Assembly (NCBI GenBank): GCA_006384855.1
Contig: VCJN01001882.1
Location: 62,001 to 126,000 of the forward strand
Source of the DNA: Tetraselmis striata
Lineage: Eukaryota; Chlorophyta; Chlorodendrophyceae; Chlorodendrales; Chlorodendraceae
Length of the DNA: 64,000 nt
Direction of reading: 5' to 3'
A program made the position numbers and the translations under genes. The notes beneath the pieces were generated by a model. It saw only the letters and a program-made list of their open reading frames with translations. It was not told the origin of the DNA and did no database searches. Positions 61,263 through 64,000 of the stretch are shown here, in pieces; the first letter of the stretch is position 1; each line of letters begins with the position of its first letter.

Positions 61263-62433
61263 GCGTAGCTGCCGGTGTGAACCGCAGTACTTAAGGATTG
61301 CATGGGCAACAGTTGGCAATACTGAATTATGCCGATACAAGTGAAGGACATCACACCTAGCGGTTATCACACCTCAAAATTTGGGAACATCGGAACACTC
61401 CAACGGGACGCACCGTCGCGGCGGAATATTAAGGTGTGGAAAGTATTACATGGATAATTATTCCGGTCCCTGTTCGCTCTGAATAAGAACACTTCTGACA
61501 TTAATGCTGTTATGAATGCCATGGGGCGGGATATGGATCCACAGTCGCCGCTTTACTACTGCCACATCATATTAGCGCTAGGTCCGGCTATGAAGTGCTT
61601 ATATTACGGTTTTCATGCTGCCCGCGTGGCAATGCCGGGTCTATCGCGCTATCACGGTATTTTCCCACACGTAGCCTTACGGCCCTAAGCTGCATGCATG
61701 CACGCGCTCACGGCCTCAATCAAGCCGCGCATATATTGGCATGATTGATCTCGCAAACCGTACTTATTGGCGGAGGGATACAGATGGGTAGTGATGAGGT
61801 TTTAGGGCAGCCTAGCTGACAGTGCATTTCGAGCTGAGGCCGTGCATGCACACGGCCGCCCTTAGGTCTGAAGCCTTGCTGCTATATCCGCAACTTAGCG
61901 TCGATAGTAAACGACGTGAACTGTGAAGTCCGACAAGTACACCCCCCCACAAAAGTCCCAGACCCCCTTTTCTTGAGTCTGCAAAGTGTAGGACAGCTGA
62001 AACAAATATCACAGCGGCTAGCATCGCGTATCGTTGATTGATACCATCATTAAGATGAGCCATGCCCGCTTGCTACTCCGTTGTCAACTGCACTGCGCTG
62101 CAACTTGCTGCTGATGGCTTTCGGAGTCCTACTGTTGCCAGGTAGTGAGGGCGCAAAGGCGGGGAAGGGGGGCATCCGTGCTGGGAACGCATGTAAATGG
62201 CCGTGAAATGCCCCTGGTTTTCATGCTGATGACAGCGATGATGGCTATTAGCATTGATGTTGCATTCATTGGTGCTGCTGACATATTGTAATGGTGGACA
62301 GCAGCCACATCCCGTCAGACAGCTACCGAAAAGAGACAGCTACCTGTTCCGACGCTGCCAGTCTATTGACGACGTACGGCGCATGACACGCGGGCATGCA
62401 GGTTGGATGCTGTCTACTTTCGGATGTCACAGC

Positions 62434-62435
<2 letters not shown>

Positions 62436-62470
<35 letters not shown>
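62436..62470 (+). repeat. (GA)n microsatellite
   Basis: About 17 uninterrupted GA dinucleotides. Confidence 0.97.
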
Positions 62471-62473
<3 letters not shown>

Positions 62474-62812
62474 TGCATGGAAATGGTTGAAGGGTGGTTG
62501 AAGGGCGCGCCGATTGCATTCAAGTTGTGTTTGCTGCCAAGTCCATTATTCTCGGATGTCATGGATATGAATGGACGACAGCCTGCACGGTATAATCAGG
62601 ACACCGCAGTGTTCACATCAAAGTGCACATTTACGCGCGGTGTAATGCATTCCTCGTGGACTGCAAGCACTGCACATATGACACAGTATATATAGAGTGC
62701 ATATATATGTTTATGATAGATAGGTCTATCACACGTTCTATGTAAGGATCCTTATACAGCTTTATTATCAGCATCAGTGGCCGATGACAGCTACCTCGCT
62801 GCTCCGGCGAAG

Positions 62813-63944
62813 TTAAGTCATCGTCTCCCTGCGCCTCGTCTGGATCTGAGACAGGAACCCAGCGCAATGAGAGGCCATGCGGCTCAGCGCCGACGCGGCG
62901 GTCGCGCTCCTCCCTGAACTCCCCGGCAAGGGGAGACTCACAGGAGCTGCGCGGTCAGTGTCCACGATGCTCCGAGGCTCAGGAACCGAGCGGCTGTAGT
63001 CTCCCTGTACCGCTGCTGCAAGCAGCACATCATGTTCGATCGTGGACGAAGCGTCCCTTGCGCTGCCAGGCTCAAGATGCAGTATGGCAACCGACGGCAC
63101 GTAGCCCTTGGCTCGGACAATCATGCAGTAGTACAGTCCTGGGGTGAGGATGCGAGTGAAATGGCCACCCTCGGCTGTGGCCGTTGTGCGCCCGGGCAGG
63201 GCGGCGCTGTCCTCGTCCACGACTGCCAGAACAACGTCGGCCCGCAGGGGTGCCAAGCTGAGTTGATCCACAACGCGGCCCTGCACAGCATGTGCGCATT
63301 CAGCACGCCGTCGAAAGGACGGCAGAAGCGCGCCGGCGTCCATCTGCAACAGGTGCGGCCGTGCAGATGTTGCTCACCTTTACTGCGTGATGGGCCGACG
63401 CGACGAAGCTCAGCAGAGGATCCCGCGTCTCCAGGTACAGGTAGGGCAGCCTGTGGCGGAGCGCGCCCTCGGGGTCCTTGTCATCGTGTACTTCCAGCGT
63501 CAGCGCGATGCTGTCTGCAGAAAACCACATCCAGTCCTGCAGCCCGACTATCCTCAGCTCACTCTAACTGCATATGACCAAAAAGCGAGTCTCTGCAATC
63601 GGAGCGGCAAGGCAGAGCATGCCGTTGGTGAACTATATGTACACACATACATTGGTGCTGCTTTGATGCACGTTGCGCACCTGCATGCCTCCAAGCAAAG
63701 GGTACCACTCACTGCCGCGCACCACTCCATCCAGGAACTCCGGGGAGCTCTGCATGCGAATGTGCTCGTCGGCGAACGCACGCGCCAGGCGGTATGGCGT
63801 GGGGTCCTCCGGCGTCGGGCAATCGTACTGCTGCCCTTGTACGTCGCATGCGTCGAAGGGGTAGCTGGCCACGAGGGCGCCTCCGTGAAGATTGGCGCTG
63901 AGCGGGAAGCGCCATGAAAGCGTCCAGTTCATGACAGCAGCAAC
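62813..63944 (-). CDS. M14 metallocarboxypeptidase (CPD/CPM-like), C-terminal part
   Basis: Exons on the minus strand: 63681-63944, 63378-63536, 62813-63343; upstream exons lie beyond the right edge. The first reads FPLSANLHGGALVASYPFD, whose His is a zinc ligand of M14 enzymes, then PYRLARAFADEHIRM and EWYPLLGGMQ. The second begins DWMWF, completing the family motif GGMQDW, and holds the catalytic Glu in IALTLEVHDDKDPEG. The third starts a transthyretin-like regulatory domain (VQGRVVDQLSLAPL, TPGLYYCMIVRAKGYVPS) typical of the N/E subfamily, and ends with TAA at 62813-62815. The HxxE zinc motif is outside the window. These secreted or membrane enzymes remove C-terminal residues, usually Arg or Lys, from peptides. 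No transmembrane or GPI segment is evident in the tail. Confidence 0.92.
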
Positions 63945-63970
63945 CTGCGAAAATCACACAAACCCATTTG

Positions 63971-63996
63971 GGGGGGGGGGGGGGGGGGGGGGGGGC
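63971..63996 (+). repeat. Poly-G tract at window edge
   Basis: A run of about 25 G in the intron upstream of the carboxypeptidase exon at 63681-63944. On the sense strand of that gene it is a C run. Confidence 0.95.
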
Positions 63997-64000
63997 AGGG

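Larger units (their letters stand above)
60474..62812. other. Intergenic region; one full-length SINE, (GA)n; no gene supported
   Basis: Apart from the SINE copy at 61013-61262 and a (GA)n run, I see no supported coding exon between the DLH and carboxypeptidase genes, which converge here. Confidence 0.55.

Overview
This is a window of a eukaryotic nuclear genome, most probably a green alga (chlorophyte). Coding exons are GC-rich and are split by GT-AG introns plus two likely GC-AG introns. One gene is a plant/algal-type PII protein with the extended C-terminal tail. The intergenic and intronic DNA is full of transposon remnants, microsatellites and more than 35 long poly-G or poly-C tracts. 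There are no operons, Shine-Dalgarno signals or other bacterial features. All gene models were built by reading exons and splice sites by eye; none has been searched against a database.

Layout. 1-4782 (minus strand): a Ty3/gypsy LTR retrotransposon that runs off the left edge. It has a pol with protease, RT, RNase H and the start of integrase; a small zinc-knuckle Gag joined to pol in the same frame across one TAG; and an upstream ORF with a Nudix-like motif. 8126-14356 (plus): a UBX-domain protein with about five ubiquitin-interacting motifs, probably a Cdc48/p97 adaptor. 15485-17621 (minus): PII nitrogen-signalling protein, complete in seven exons. 19093-21891 (minus): peptide methionine sulfoxide reductase A, complete in three exons. 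22000-52000: mostly transposon territory. It holds a tandem array of foldback units (27.3-28.7 kb), piggyBac-like, Tudor-like and zinc-finger fragments (30-33.3 kb), a broken DDE-type transposase gene (36.4-38.4 kb), several unrecognised broken ORFs, and minisatellites. 52046-53422: a degenerate hAT element with both terminal inverted repeats. 54470-60473 (plus): a ten-exon secreted dienelactone-hydrolase-family protein with a GPI-anchor-like tail, whose introns carry nested tRNA-derived SINEs. 62813 to the right edge (minus): the C-terminal part of an M14 metallocarboxypeptidase.

The five cellular genes are unrelated housekeeping or secretory functions (ubiquitin adaptor, nitrogen sensing, oxidative-damage repair, secreted hydrolase, secreted peptidase), not a pathway. 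UBX and PII converge tail to tail. PII and MsrA lie head to tail on the minus strand.

The pattern most worth following is that nearly every transposon-derived ORF here is cut by in-frame TAG codons, rarely TAA or TGA. TAG is nevertheless the real stop of three cellular genes.
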